DNA of 64,000 nt from Aurantimonas sp965217685. GTDB taxonomy: Bacteria > Pseudomonadota > Alphaproteobacteria > Rhizobiales > Rhizobiaceae. Location of the stretch: positions 3,534,001 through 3,598,000 of the forward strand of contig CBDCIZ010000003.1 in NCBI GenBank assembly GCA_965217685.1, given 5' to 3'. The notes under the pieces were generated by a model that saw only the letters and a program-made list of their open reading frames with translations, was not told the origin of the DNA and did not search any database. This document shows positions 45,073-54,835 of this stretch, piece after piece (position 1 is the stretch's first letter; each line of letters opens with the position of its first letter). Made by a program: the position numbers and the translations under genes.

Positions 45073-46275
45073 ATGATGCATCAATCGACACATTTGGCGG
45101 GCGCTCAAGGATCGGGTGTCGATTCGCCACGCGCCACCATCGGCGCCTCGCGTAGCTCGAACAAAGCTGCGTCGCACCCTGTCAACGTTACCGCGCCGCT
45201 GGTCGTCGGTGGCCACATTCCGCCCAACCGTGTCTTCATGGCGCCGCTGTCTGGTATCTCGGACGTGCCGTTTCGCCGGCTTGCCCGACGCTTCGGCGCT
45301 GGCATCGTCGTATCGGAGATGGTCGCCTCTGGCCAGTTCGTCGAGGGTTGCGGCGAAAGCCGGATGCGGGCGATGCGGGACGGCGACGGCCTGCATGTGG
45401 TGCAACTCGCCGGCCGCGATCCGGCCTGGATGCGTCAGGCGGCCGAACGATTGGCCGGCGAAGGCGCCGATATCATCGACATCAACATGGGTTGCCCGGC
45501 CAAGAAGGTCGTCGGCGGTCAGTCCGGGTCTGCGCTGATGCGCGAGCCGGAGCTGGCGGTGGCATTGGTCGAGGCGACGGTTGTCGGCGCGGGCCCGGTT
45601 CCCGTGACGCTGAAGATGCGGCTTGGCTGGGACCGCTCGGCAATGAACGCGCCGGAGTTGGCCGCGCGGGCAGAGGCCGCGGGCGTTCAGATGATCACCG
45701 TCCACGGGCGGACCCGATGCGATTTCTACGAAGGCCGCGCGGACTGGGCCGCCATCGCAGCGGTCGGGGCGCGTATCGGCGTTCCGCTGGTGGCCAATGG
45801 TGACGTCGTCGGCTCTCACCAGATCGCGTCGGTGCTCGACGCGAGCGGCGCAGACGCTGTGATGATCGGCCGTGGTGCGCAAGGCCGGCCCTGGTTGCCG
45901 GGACTGATTGCCGGCGTTGCCAACCGCGACTCACTGGCTCGGATCGCGCTCGCCGACCTCGTCGACGAGCATTACGCGATGATACTGGAGCACTACGGCG
46001 CCGACATAGGTGTCCGCCATGCGCGCAAACATCTGGGTTGGTATCTCGACCGCTTCGCCGCCGGTGTTGCGACGTTCCAGGGCGACGACCGTCTCCAGGT
46101 GATGACGGGCCGCGACCCGGCCGCGGTGAGGCGCCGCCTGCGCGATCTGTTCGCCGATGCAAGCCTGGCCGATGTCGAGCCGAACGTCGCGCGACGCGAC
46201 GTTCGGCTCGAAGCCAACGGAGATCGCTCGGCGGTCGAGCGTATGGACGACCACCGCATCGACGAGGCCGCCTGA
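45073..46275 (+). CDS. dusB: tRNA-dihydrouridine synthase DusB (NifR3 type)
   Basis: DusB reduces specific uridines in tRNA D-loops using FMN. The 400 residues contain VFMAPLSGISDVPFRRLARR, VVSEMVAS, INMGCPAKKVVGGQSGSALM with the catalytic cysteine, TVHGRTRCDFYEGRADW and VMIGRGAQGRPWL, ordered as in the family. The first ~40 residues before the barrel are extra and low in conservation, so a later start is possible (no good ATG is available). It is the nifR3 homologue that typically heads the ntrBC operon. Its stop is 4 nt from the ntrB start. Confidence 0.93.
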   Translation: MMHQSTHLAGAQGSGVDSPRATIGASRSSNKAASHPVNVTAPLVVGGHIPPNRVFMAPLSGISDVPFRRLARRFGAGIVVSEMVASGQFVEGCGESRMRAMRDGDGLHVVQLAGRDPAWMRQAAERLAGEGADIIDINMGCPAKKVVGGQSGSALMREPELAVALVEATVVGAGPVPVTLKMRLGWDRSAMNAPELAARAEAAGVQMITVHGRTRCDFYEGRADWAAIAAVGARIGVPLVANGDVVGSHQIASVLDASGADAVMIGRGAQGRPWLPGLIAGVANRDSLARIALADLVDEHYAMILEHYGADIGVRHARKHLGWYLDRFAAGVATFQGDDRLQVMTGRDPAAVRRRLRDLFADASLADVEPNVARRDVRLEANGDRSAVERMDDHRIDEAA

Positions 46276-46279
46276 CCCG

Positions 46280-47407
46280 ATGACCGATCATCCCACCGCC
46301 ATGGCCGTTGCGGCAGCACAGATGCGCATTCTCAATGCGCTGCCTCATCCCGTCATCGTCGTCGACCGCGAAGGCCGTTTTCGCTACGCCAACACCGATG
46401 CCGAACACTTCTTCTCGGCGGGCATGTCCTATCTGGTACGGCGCCGGCTGCAGGATTTCATTCCCGCCGACAGCCCTCTTTTCGCCCTGATCGAACAGGT
46501 GCGCGAGGAGGAGGCGCGGATCAGCGAATATCGCGTCGACGTTTCCTCACCGCGGCTTGGAGGCGATCGGCTCGTCGATCTCTACGTCTCCAATCTCTCG
46601 GACGAACCGGGCCTCGTCGTTGTGATGATCCAGTTGCGCTCCATCGCCGAGAAGATGGACCGGCAATTGACCCACCGCTCGGCCGCGCGGTCGGTCACCG
46701 GCCTTGCGGCGATGCTCGCTCACGAAATCCGCAACCCGCTTTCGGGCATCAAGGGTGCGGCGCAGCTTTTAGCGACGTCGGCCAGCGACGAGGATCGCGG
46801 GCTGACGCGGCTGATCCAGGAGGAGAGCGACCGCATCGTCAAGCTCGTGGACCGCATGGAGGTGTTTTCCGATCAGCGGCCGATCGAGCGCTCGGCGGTC
46901 AACATCCATTCGGTGCTGGAGCATGTGAAGACGCTCGGCAAGAACGGCTTTGCCCGCAACATCAAGATCACCGAGCTCTACGATCCGTCGCTGCCCTCGG
47001 TCTTCGCCAATCGCGACCAACTGGTACAGGTGTTCCTGAACCTTTTGAAGAACGCGTCCGAAGCCGTCGGAGACCGGGAGGACCGCGAGATCAAACTGAT
47101 GACGGCCTACAAGCCGGGCGTGCGGCTGTCGGTGCTCGGCACCCGCGACCGGGTGACGCTGCCTTTGGAGTTCTCGGTCGTGGACAATGGTCCTGGCGTG
47201 CCCGAGGACATTCGCGAGAACATCTTCGATCCGTTCGTGACGACCAAGCCCAGCGGCTCCGGCCTCGGGCTGGCGCTCGTCGCCAAGATCATTGGCGATC
47301 ATGGCGGCGTCATCGAATGCGAATCCACCCCCGGCCAGACGATCTTCCGCGTTTTGATGCCGGCCTGGCGCGAGGCGATCGGCCCGCGCGACGAAACAGA
47401 CGATTGA
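46280..47407 (+). CDS. ntrB: Nitrogen regulation sensor histidine kinase NtrB
   Basis: NtrB phosphorylates or dephosphorylates NtrC according to PII signalling of nitrogen status. The 375 residues have an N-terminal PAS domain (LPHPVIVVDREGRFRYANTD), the phosphoacceptor His in AAMLAHEIRNPLSGIKGAAQ (~145), and the HATPase domain with N-box NLLKNASEAV, VVDNGPGVP and GSGLGLALVAKI. It has no membrane segment and is cytoplasmic. The ATG at 46280 is 4 nt after the dusB stop; the frame upstream is shadow coding within dusB. ntrC starts 10 nt downstream. Confidence 0.95.
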   Translation: MTDHPTAMAVAAAQMRILNALPHPVIVVDREGRFRYANTDAEHFFSAGMSYLVRRRLQDFIPADSPLFALIEQVREEEARISEYRVDVSSPRLGGDRLVDLYVSNLSDEPGLVVVMIQLRSIAEKMDRQLTHRSAARSVTGLAAMLAHEIRNPLSGIKGAAQLLATSASDEDRGLTRLIQEESDRIVKLVDRMEVFSDQRPIERSAVNIHSVLEHVKTLGKNGFARNIKITELYDPSLPSVFANRDQLVQVFLNLLKNASEAVGDREDREIKLMTAYKPGVRLSVLGTRDRVTLPLEFSVVDNGPGVPEDIRENIFDPFVTTKPSGSGLGLALVAKIIGDHGGVIECESTPGQTIFRVLMPAWREAIGPRDETDD

Positions 47408-47417
47408 GGTCGATCGA

Positions 47418-48866
<1,449 letters not shown>

Positions 48867-49152
48867 GCTGCCGATCCGCGCCGGATCGACCGGGTATGAA
48901 GGCGTTTGGCGGCTGCTCCGCGGCGTGATGCATGTCGGCGGCCCGCAGGGTTTCGATGAATTCCTTTGCCCTTCGTTGCGATTTGGACACATTCGCTTGG
49001 TGTGTGGCATAATCACCACGGCGCGCATCGCAAGCGGTGGGTGAGTCGGCCGAAGCCAAGTGCTTCTGCCACTTTGCCGAACCGTTGCTAGACGGGGCGC
49101 GCTGCACGATCGCCGAGATGAGGTGGTCGGTCCGGCGATGATCAGGGAGCCC

Positions 49153-51444
49153 ATGACGACACAGCCGATCTCGTCCGAACCCGGCGTCCCGTTCCTTCTG
49201 GAGCGTCGCCGTTTCATGCTCGTGCCGGGCCTGATAGCGGTTCTCGGGGCGCTGATTACCGGCGCGATCTCGTTCGTCGTGTTGATGGGTCTGACGCCGA
49301 TCGCTCCAACCGACACGATCGTGACCATCGCGACCGTCGTGAACGGCGGCTTCGTCCTTTTGCTGTGCGGGCTGATCGGTCGCGAGCTGATGCGCATGGT
49401 GCGGGCCCGCAGGCAAGGCAAGGCGGCCTCGCGCCTGCATGTGCGCATCGTGGTCCTGTTTTCCATCGTCGCCGCCCTGCCGGCGCTGCTCGTCGCCATA
49501 GTCGCCGGCATCACCCTCGACCTCGGGCTCGATCGCTGGTTCGAGATCCGAACGCGCACCATCGTTGAATCCTCGATCAGCGTCGCGCGTGCCTATGTCA
49601 ACGAGAACGCCCGCAACCTGCAGGGCTCGACCCTGTCGATGGCCTACGACCTCGACCAGCAGCGCCGGCTCTTCGATCTCGATCGCACCGGCTTCGGCAA
49701 TCTGATGACCGACCAGGCTCAGGGCAGGGCGCTGCTCGGCGCGCAGCTGCTGCACGGGGACGGCTCGCCCTTCCTGAAGGCCGAGGTGACCGTCGACAAG
49801 CCGCTGCCGGTGCCGCCGAGCGATGCGATGACTCAGGCGCAGGGCGGCAATCTCGTGTTCATTCCGCCGGGCGTCACGAATCTCGTCGGTGCGATCATCA
49901 AGCTTCGGCAGCTGCCCGACACCTATCTCTACACGGTGCGCGCGGTCGATCCGGATGTTCTTGCGGCGCTGCGACTGATGGAGGAGCGGTCGGCCGAATA
50001 TTCGAGTCTTCAGGCCAATCGCTTCGGGCTGCAACTGGCCTTTGCGTTGCTCTATCTCGGCATCATGCTGATCGTGCTGTTGTCGGCGATCTGGACCGGC
50101 ATCGGCGTCGCCGACCGGCTGGTGCGACCGATCCGTCTCCTGATGGGGGCGGCCGACGAGGTGAGCGAGGGCAATCTGTCCGTTTCGGTTCCGGTGCGGG
50201 TCTCCGACGGCGATGTCGGCTCGCTGTCCAACACCTTCAACAACATGATCCTCCAGCTGCGCAGCCAGCGTTCGGAACTCGTCCACGCCAAGGACGTGAT
50301 CGACGAGCGGCGGCGTTTTACCGAGGCGGTCCTTTCCGGCGTCACGGTCGGCGTCCTCGGCGTCGAGCGCGACGGTTCCATCTCGATGGTCAACCCGTCC
50401 GCCGAGCGCATCCTGTCGGTCGAACAGGACGGCATCGTCGGCCGTCGCCTCGACGACGTGTTCCCGACCATTGCCAGCATCCATCAGGCGGCGTCGATGT
50501 CGTCGCGGGCTGAATACCAGGAGGACATCAAGCTGCGCATCCGCGAGCGCGACCGCACGCTCGCCATCCGCATTACCTTCTCGGAGGAAGCCGAGGATGC
50601 CCAGTCGAGTGTCGTGACGATCGACGATATCACCGACCTCGTCGACGCCCAGCGCTCCTCGGCCTGGGCCGACGTCGCACGGCGTATCGCCCACGAAATC
50701 AAGAATCCGCTGACGCCTATCCAGCTGTCGGCCGAGCGCATCCGCCGTCGCTACGGCAAGCGCGTCGAGGACGACCGCGAGGTCTTCGATCGTTGCATCG
50801 AGACGATCGTGCGGCAGGTGTCCGACATCGGCCGGATGGTCGACGAGTTCTCCACCTTCGCCCGCATGCCGAAGCCGCGCATGGAGCCCAAGGACCTGCG
50901 CGAGGCGCTGCATGAGGCGGTGTTCATGCGCGAGATGGGCGATCACGGCGTGACCTTCGTTTCGCAGATCGCCGACGAGCCCATGCTCGGATCCTTCGAC
51001 ATCAGGCTTCTGTCCCAGGCCTTCGGCAATCTCGTCAAGAATGCCGTCGAAGCTCTCGAGACAGCCGATGTCGATGGCGAGATCACCATTCGCGCAGTGT
51101 CCGACCGGGATGGCCACCGTGTCGAAATCATCGACAATGGCAATGGTTTTCCCAAGGAAGATCGAGATCGTCTGCTGGAGCCCTACATGACGACGCGCGA
51201 GAAGGGCACGGGGCTCGGCCTCGCCATCGTTCGCAAGATCATCGAGGAGCACGGCGGCACCATCGAACTCGACGACGCGCCCGATCAGCCGCGCGGTGCG
51301 ATGGTGCGGATCAGGTTGCCGGCGGACGCGAGTGGAACGTCGACGGTGACGCTCGACGATGCAAGAGACGAGAAAACGGACGATGCGGACCCACGCGGGT
51401 CCGCATCGTCCGACAGGACGTTGAAACAGGCCGGGCAGGCATGA
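49153..51444 (+). CDS. ntrY: Membrane sensor histidine kinase NtrY
   Basis: NtrY is the membrane-bound kinase of the NtrYX system, linked to nitrogen, redox and envelope responses in alphaproteobacteria. The ~763-residue protein has two N-terminal helices and a third (residues ~15-120), a periplasmic sensing region, a fourth helix (LLYLGIMLIVLLSAIWTGIG), HAMP, PAS (VLSGVTVGVLGVERDGSISM), the phosphoacceptor His in RRIAHEIKNPLTPIQLS, and HATPase motifs NLVKNAVEAL and GTGLGLAIVRKI. I chose ATG 49153 with AGGGAG 3 nt upstream; GTG 49060 and ATG 49138 are alternatives. Its 3' end contains a perfect 16-bp inverted repeat. Confidence 0.94.
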   Translation: MTTQPISSEPGVPFLLERRRFMLVPGLIAVLGALITGAISFVVLMGLTPIAPTDTIVTIATVVNGGFVLLLCGLIGRELMRMVRARRQGKAASRLHVRIVVLFSIVAALPALLVAIVAGITLDLGLDRWFEIRTRTIVESSISVARAYVNENARNLQGSTLSMAYDLDQQRRLFDLDRTGFGNLMTDQAQGRALLGAQLLHGDGSPFLKAEVTVDKPLPVPPSDAMTQAQGGNLVFIPPGVTNLVGAIIKLRQLPDTYLYTVRAVDPDVLAALRLMEERSAEYSSLQANRFGLQLAFALLYLGIMLIVLLSAIWTGIGVADRLVRPIRLLMGAADEVSEGNLSVSVPVRVSDGDVGSLSNTFNNMILQLRSQRSELVHAKDVIDERRRFTEAVLSGVTVGVLGVERDGSISMVNPSAERILSVEQDGIVGRRLDDVFPTIASIHQAASMSSRAEYQEDIKLRIRERDRTLAIRITFSEEAEDAQSSVVTIDDITDLVDAQRSSAWADVARRIAHEIKNPLTPIQLSAERIRRRYGKRVEDDREVFDRCIETIVRQVSDIGRMVDEFSTFARMPKPRMEPKDLREALHEAVFMREMGDHGVTFVSQIADEPMLGSFDIRLLSQAFGNLVKNAVEALETADVDGEITIRAVSDRDGHRVEIIDNGNGFPKEDRDRLLEPYMTTREKGTGLGLAIVRKIIEEHGGTIELDDAPDQPRGAMVRIRLPADASGTSTVTLDDARDEKTDDADPRGSASSDRTLKQAGQA
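51377..51412. other. Perfect 16-bp inverted repeat within the ntrY 3' end
   Basis: CGGACGATGCGGACCC at 51377-51392 and its exact reverse complement at 51397-51412 flank ACGC. The RNA hairpin would be very stable. There is no T-run after it, so it does not look like a standard terminator. It lies in the coding sequence for the poorly conserved tail of NtrY, 32 nt before the stop and about 100 nt before ntrX. Confidence 0.9.
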
Positions 51445-51513
51445 CGTCGTGGCGGCGCCAGGCCGACATCGCAATGTTGTTTACGGGCACGAGACGCTGA
51501 AAAGGAATAATCG

Positions 51514-52878
51514 ATGGCATCGGACATCCTCATCGTCGACGATGAAGCCGACATTCGGGAGCTCGTCGCCGGGCTTCTTGAAGACGAGGGGCACGAGACA
51601 CGGATCGCCGGAAACTCCGACGCGGCGCTGCAATCGATCGCCGACCGGGTTCCCCGACTGGTGTTTCTCGACATCTGGTTGCAGGGCAGCAAACTCGATG
51701 GGCTGGACCTTCTGGACGCGATCAAGGCCCAGCATCCCGAGGTGCCGGTGGTGATGATTTCCGGCCACGGCAACATCGAGACCGCGGTCTCGGCAATCCG
51801 CCGCGGCGCCTACGACTACATCGAAAAGCCGTTCAAGGCCGACCGGCTGATTCTCATCGCCGAGCGAGCGCTCGAGACCTCCAAGCTGAAGCGCGAGGTC
51901 TTCGAACTGCGTCGCCGCTCGTCGGATTTCGCCGAACTGATCGGCAAGTCGCATCCGATGAACCAGCTTCGCACGCTGATCGACCGGGTCGCGCCGACCA
52001 ACAGTCGTATCATGATCCTCGGCCCATCCGGTTCGGGCAAGGAGATGGTCGCGCGGGCGATCCATGCCGGCTCGACCCGCAAGGACGGCCCGTTCGTCGC
52101 GCTCAACGCCGCCGCCATCACGCCGGAGCGCATGGAGGTCGAACTCTTCGGCACCGAGACGCCGCCCGGCCAGGAGCGCAAGGTCGGCGCGCTGGAGGAG
52201 GCCCACGGCGGCATCCTCTATCTCGACGAGATCGGCGACATGCCGCGCGAGACCCAGAACAAGATTCTGCGGGTTCTTACCGAGCAGACCTTCGAGCGTG
52301 TCGGCGGTTCCAAGCGAGTGAAGGTGGACGTGCGCATCATCTCGTCGACGGCGCAGAACCTGGAATCGATGATCGCCGACGGTGCGTTTCGCGAAGACCT
52401 TTTTCATCGCCTTGCCGTCGTGCCGATCATGGTGCCGCCGCTCGCCGATCGCCGCCAGGATATCCCGACGCTGATCGAGGCCTTCATGAGACAGATCAGC
52501 GACCAGACCGGCATCCGATCGAAGACCATCAGCCCGGAGGCGATGGCGGTTCTGCAGTCAAGCGACTGGCCGGGCAATGTCCGTCAGTTGCGCAACAATG
52601 TCGAACGATTGATGATCCTGTCGCGCGGCGAGGATGCGGAAACGCCGATCTCGGCCGACATGCTGCCGCGCGAAGTCGGCGAGATGCTGCCGCAGACGCC
52701 GAGCCAGTCGGACGGACAGATTCTCGCTTTGCCGCTGCGCGATGCCCGCGAGGTGTTCGAGAAGGAGTATCTCGTCGCCCAGATCAATCGCTTCGGCGGC
52801 AATATCTCGCGCACCGCCGAATTCGTCGGCATGGAGCGATCGGCCCTGCACCGCAAGCTGAAGTCCTTGGGAATTTGA
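51514..52878 (+). CDS. ntrX: Response regulator NtrX
   Basis: NtrX is the partner of NtrY. The 454 residues show a receiver domain with Asp53 in LVFLDIWLQG, an AAA+ domain with Walker A GPSGSGKEM and Walker B GGILYLDEIGDMP, and a C-terminal Fis-like helix-turn-helix (NISRTAEFVGMERSALHRKL). The position of the sigma-54-contact loop lacks GAFTGA (sequence ELFGTETPPG instead), a known feature of alphaproteobacterial NtrX, which argues against classical sigma-54 activation. The gene starts 69 nt after ntrY and ends the cluster. Confidence 0.96.
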   Translation: MASDILIVDDEADIRELVAGLLEDEGHETRIAGNSDAALQSIADRVPRLVFLDIWLQGSKLDGLDLLDAIKAQHPEVPVVMISGHGNIETAVSAIRRGAYDYIEKPFKADRLILIAERALETSKLKREVFELRRRSSDFAELIGKSHPMNQLRTLIDRVAPTNSRIMILGPSGSGKEMVARAIHAGSTRKDGPFVALNAAAITPERMEVELFGTETPPGQERKVGALEEAHGGILYLDEIGDMPRETQNKILRVLTEQTFERVGGSKRVKVDVRIISSTAQNLESMIADGAFREDLFHRLAVVPIMVPPLADRRQDIPTLIEAFMRQISDQTGIRSKTISPEAMAVLQSSDWPGNVRQLRNNVERLMILSRGEDAETPISADMLPREVGEMLPQTPSQSDGQILALPLRDAREVFEKEYLVAQINRFGGNISRTAEFVGMERSALHRKLKSLGI

Positions 52879-53021
52879 CCTCTTGGGGCGGTATCGGGCT
52901 GGAGCGGTATCAGGCTGCTGCTGGGCGGTTCGGCCATCGTCTTCAAACCCGATCACGGCGACGAACTTCCACCAGGTCCAAGGACGAGATCCTCGGTTAT
53001 AGCGTTGCGGGCTCGACGCGT

Positions 53022-53531
53022 TTAGCGACCCGTGCGACCGGCCAGCGCATCCGAAGTCCGGTTTGGGGCGGCCATGGAAGATGTCTGGTCGCCGGTTCCC
53101 AGAGCCTGGTTCGCAGTGCCCGGCGTCTGTCCCGGTTTCACGGCGACGGCGGCTTTCGCGGCGGCCTGGGCTACGGCCTCACGAAATTCGGCGGTGTCCG
53201 TGGTGTCGGAATTGCCTCCGAAGGAACTTGAACCTGCCGCGGCGCCCGAGAACGTCACCTTGGTCGGGTCGTCCCCCAGAAATTTCATCGAGATGCGGTC
53301 GTCGGCCGATCCCCCACCTGCTGCTTGTGCCGGGCGATCCAGGACGAGGGTCGTGCCGTTGTCGCTAGCGACTTGGTAGTTCGAATCGGCAAACGCCGAG
53401 GTCAGGGCTGCCTTGGTGTCGACGAACGGCGCGTTGAAGAGATATTCCTTCGGTTTCAGACCGCTCGGCGAGGGGCTTTGGCAGGCGGAGACGACCATCG
53501 CGCAGATGGCCAGGACGACGTAACGAAGCAT
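53022..53531 (-). CDS. Putative lipoprotein of unknown function
   Basis: The 169-residue product has a short signal peptide with a lipobox: MLRYVVLAICAMVVSAC, with lipidated Cys17. The mature part begins with a Ser/Pro stretch, then a compact region (KEYLFNAPFVDTKAALTSAF, then GTTLVLDRPAQ, then ISMKFLGDDPTKVTFSG) and an Ala/Gly/Thr-rich tail that is probably disordered. I recognise no family. The ATG at 53531 fits the signal. It is convergent with ntrX, 143 nt away, and no operon partner is visible. Confidence 0.72.
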   Translation of the reverse strand: MLRYVVLAICAMVVSACQSPSPSGLKPKEYLFNAPFVDTKAALTSAFADSNYQVASDNGTTLVLDRPAQAAGGGSADDRISMKFLGDDPTKVTFSGAAAGSSSFGGNSDTTDTAEFREAVAQAAAKAAVAVKPGQTPGTANQALGTGDQTSSMAAPNRTSDALAGRTGR

Positions 53532-54005
53532 GGGTTCTTTCTTCTATGAGACCGGCGTGCATCGGCGATGTGGCCGGTTTGGGTCGGTAGGGCTGCAAAG
53601 GGTTCGTAAGGTCTCGGCCGCAATCGGCTGAATTGGTCAGCCCGTACCTGTTCGGGACGGGAGACTGCCGCCGCTGCCGGCTTGTCGTTCGGATAATCCT
53701 CCATGCCCTCATCGCGCTGTCTGGCGTCGCGATCGCCTCGATCTGCGCCAGACCCGCACGATGGGACGATCGACAGTTCCTGCGATGGCGGCAGGCCGTG
53801 ATCGTATGCAATCGCGTTCAAATTATGCAGGGATGTTTATTATCCGGCACGCTCGGCCGAATTGCGAACCTGTTCGCGCCGGAGATGGCCGGGCGGCTGT
53901 CACCCCGCGTCGATCAGGACATCAATACCGCATTTGAAAACGATATGCGAAGCCCGTCTAACCAAAGAAGGATGGCCGGTCCACGTGGTGCGCTTTCGAT
54001 CGCGG
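53532..54005. other. Intergenic region without a supported gene
   Basis: About 470 nt separate two minus-strand hypothetical genes. Open frames on both strands (one of 137 codons on the plus strand) lack signal peptides, recognisable families and convincing ribosome sites, and their composition resembles chance frames in GC-rich DNA. I see no repeat or RNA gene here. Confidence 0.4.
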
Positions 54006-54473
54006 CTAAAGTAGCCGCATCGCGTTGCAGTTGGAATAGATGCTGAATTGTTCACCGCGCTTGGAGGCGATCTGGCGAAGCTCGAACTGGCCGGTGCCGC
54101 CGGCGATCGAGACGTCGTCCTGGCCGGCGCGGTAGAGATAGCTGCGGGCGATCTCGCTCTTGTCGCCGCGCGCGGTGACGAGACCGCAGGCAGCGACGGT
54201 GCCGTCGGGCAGCCGTCCGGCATTGCCCGACAAGAACACGACGTCCCAATCTTGCGGAAACGTGGCGCGCACCGTCGATTGCAATCCGCGCACCTCGTTG
54301 GCCGAGAGGGCGTAGGGCGCGGCAGGGACAAAGCGTTCGGGTTTCGTGCCCAGGCCGAAATCCGCCATCTCGATCTTCGGCATGGTCAGCGACATGTCCG
54401 GCATCGTCCCCGAACAGTTGACCGCAATGATGGACGAAGCCGCGATCGCGCCCAAACGCAGACCATCGACCAT
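54006..54473 (-). CDS. Hypothetical exported protein
   Basis: The open frame gives a 155-residue product from ATG 54473, starting with a hydrophobic segment LRLGAIAASSIIAVNCSG that could be a signal peptide or, with Cys20, an atypical lipoprotein signal (Asn before Cys is unusual). The mature part contains FPQDWDVVFLSGNAGRLPDG and VAACGLVTARGDKSEI and ends FSIYSNCNAMRLL, with cysteines that may pair. No family is recognised. A start at 54590 adds 39 mostly charged residues, but it would bury the hydrophobic segment internally, so the shorter form is preferred. Either ribosome site is weak. Confidence 0.6.
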   Translation of the reverse strand: MVDGLRLGAIAASSIIAVNCSGTMPDMSLTMPKIEMADFGLGTKPERFVPAAPYALSANEVRGLQSTVRATFPQDWDVVFLSGNAGRLPDGTVAACGLVTARGDKSEIARSYLYRAGQDDVSIAGGTGQFELRQIASKRGEQFSIYSNCNAMRLL

Positions 54474-54754
54474 GCGGGGTTCCAGATGTCGGGTCCAAGC
54501 CGTCGTCAGCAAATCAACGTCTCCAGGCGTGTCGCTTTCGCGCGCATGACGGACTAAATGTCTGCGATTTCGTCTCGGCGCGTTTGCCATCCTAATGATG
54601 GAGCCGTCGTCAGCCTAGCTGATCCGATACCTTTTTTCATGACGGCGCGCTGGTTTCGTTACAGTTTTGCGCCGGAGGCGACTGAGCGGCATCGACGTTC
54701 TTACGGCGCCTGGAGGTTTTGGGCTTGCGCTTTGCGCGGCGGCGGAATTGCTCT

Positions 54755-54770
54755 AGAGGCTTGAGCCTCT
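54755..54770. other. Short hairpin in the mgtE leader region
   Basis: AGAGGC, TTGA, GCCTCT form a perfect 6-bp stem with a tetraloop, 65 nt upstream of the mgtE start, within the 362-nt region between the hypothetical gene and mgtE. I do not recognise a magnesium-responsive M-box or other riboswitch core around it. Confidence 0.4.
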
Positions 54771-54835
54771 GGCTGGCCGGCCCGCGGCAATGGCGCTCGG
54801 CCTTCCCGATCAACTCATTCGACCGTGGAGGGTGC

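Noticed and set aside
52888..52919. Imperfect direct repeat GCGGTATCGGGCTG / GCGGTATCAGGCTG just after ntrX
   Set aside because: Only two short imperfect copies in a convergent gap, with no dyad or T-run; too weak to call as a repeat or terminator.
53633..54046. 137-codon plus-strand frame with a hydrophobic stretch (LVVRIILHALIALSGVAIAS)
   Set aside because: It overlaps the 3' end of the exported hypothetical gene, has no ribosome site, and the remainder is chance-like in composition. The hydrophobic stretch alone is not enough.
54600..54835. Possible magnesium riboswitch upstream of mgtE
   Set aside because: Only a short 6-bp hairpin is visible. The conserved M-box core and its three-stem arrangement could not be recognised.
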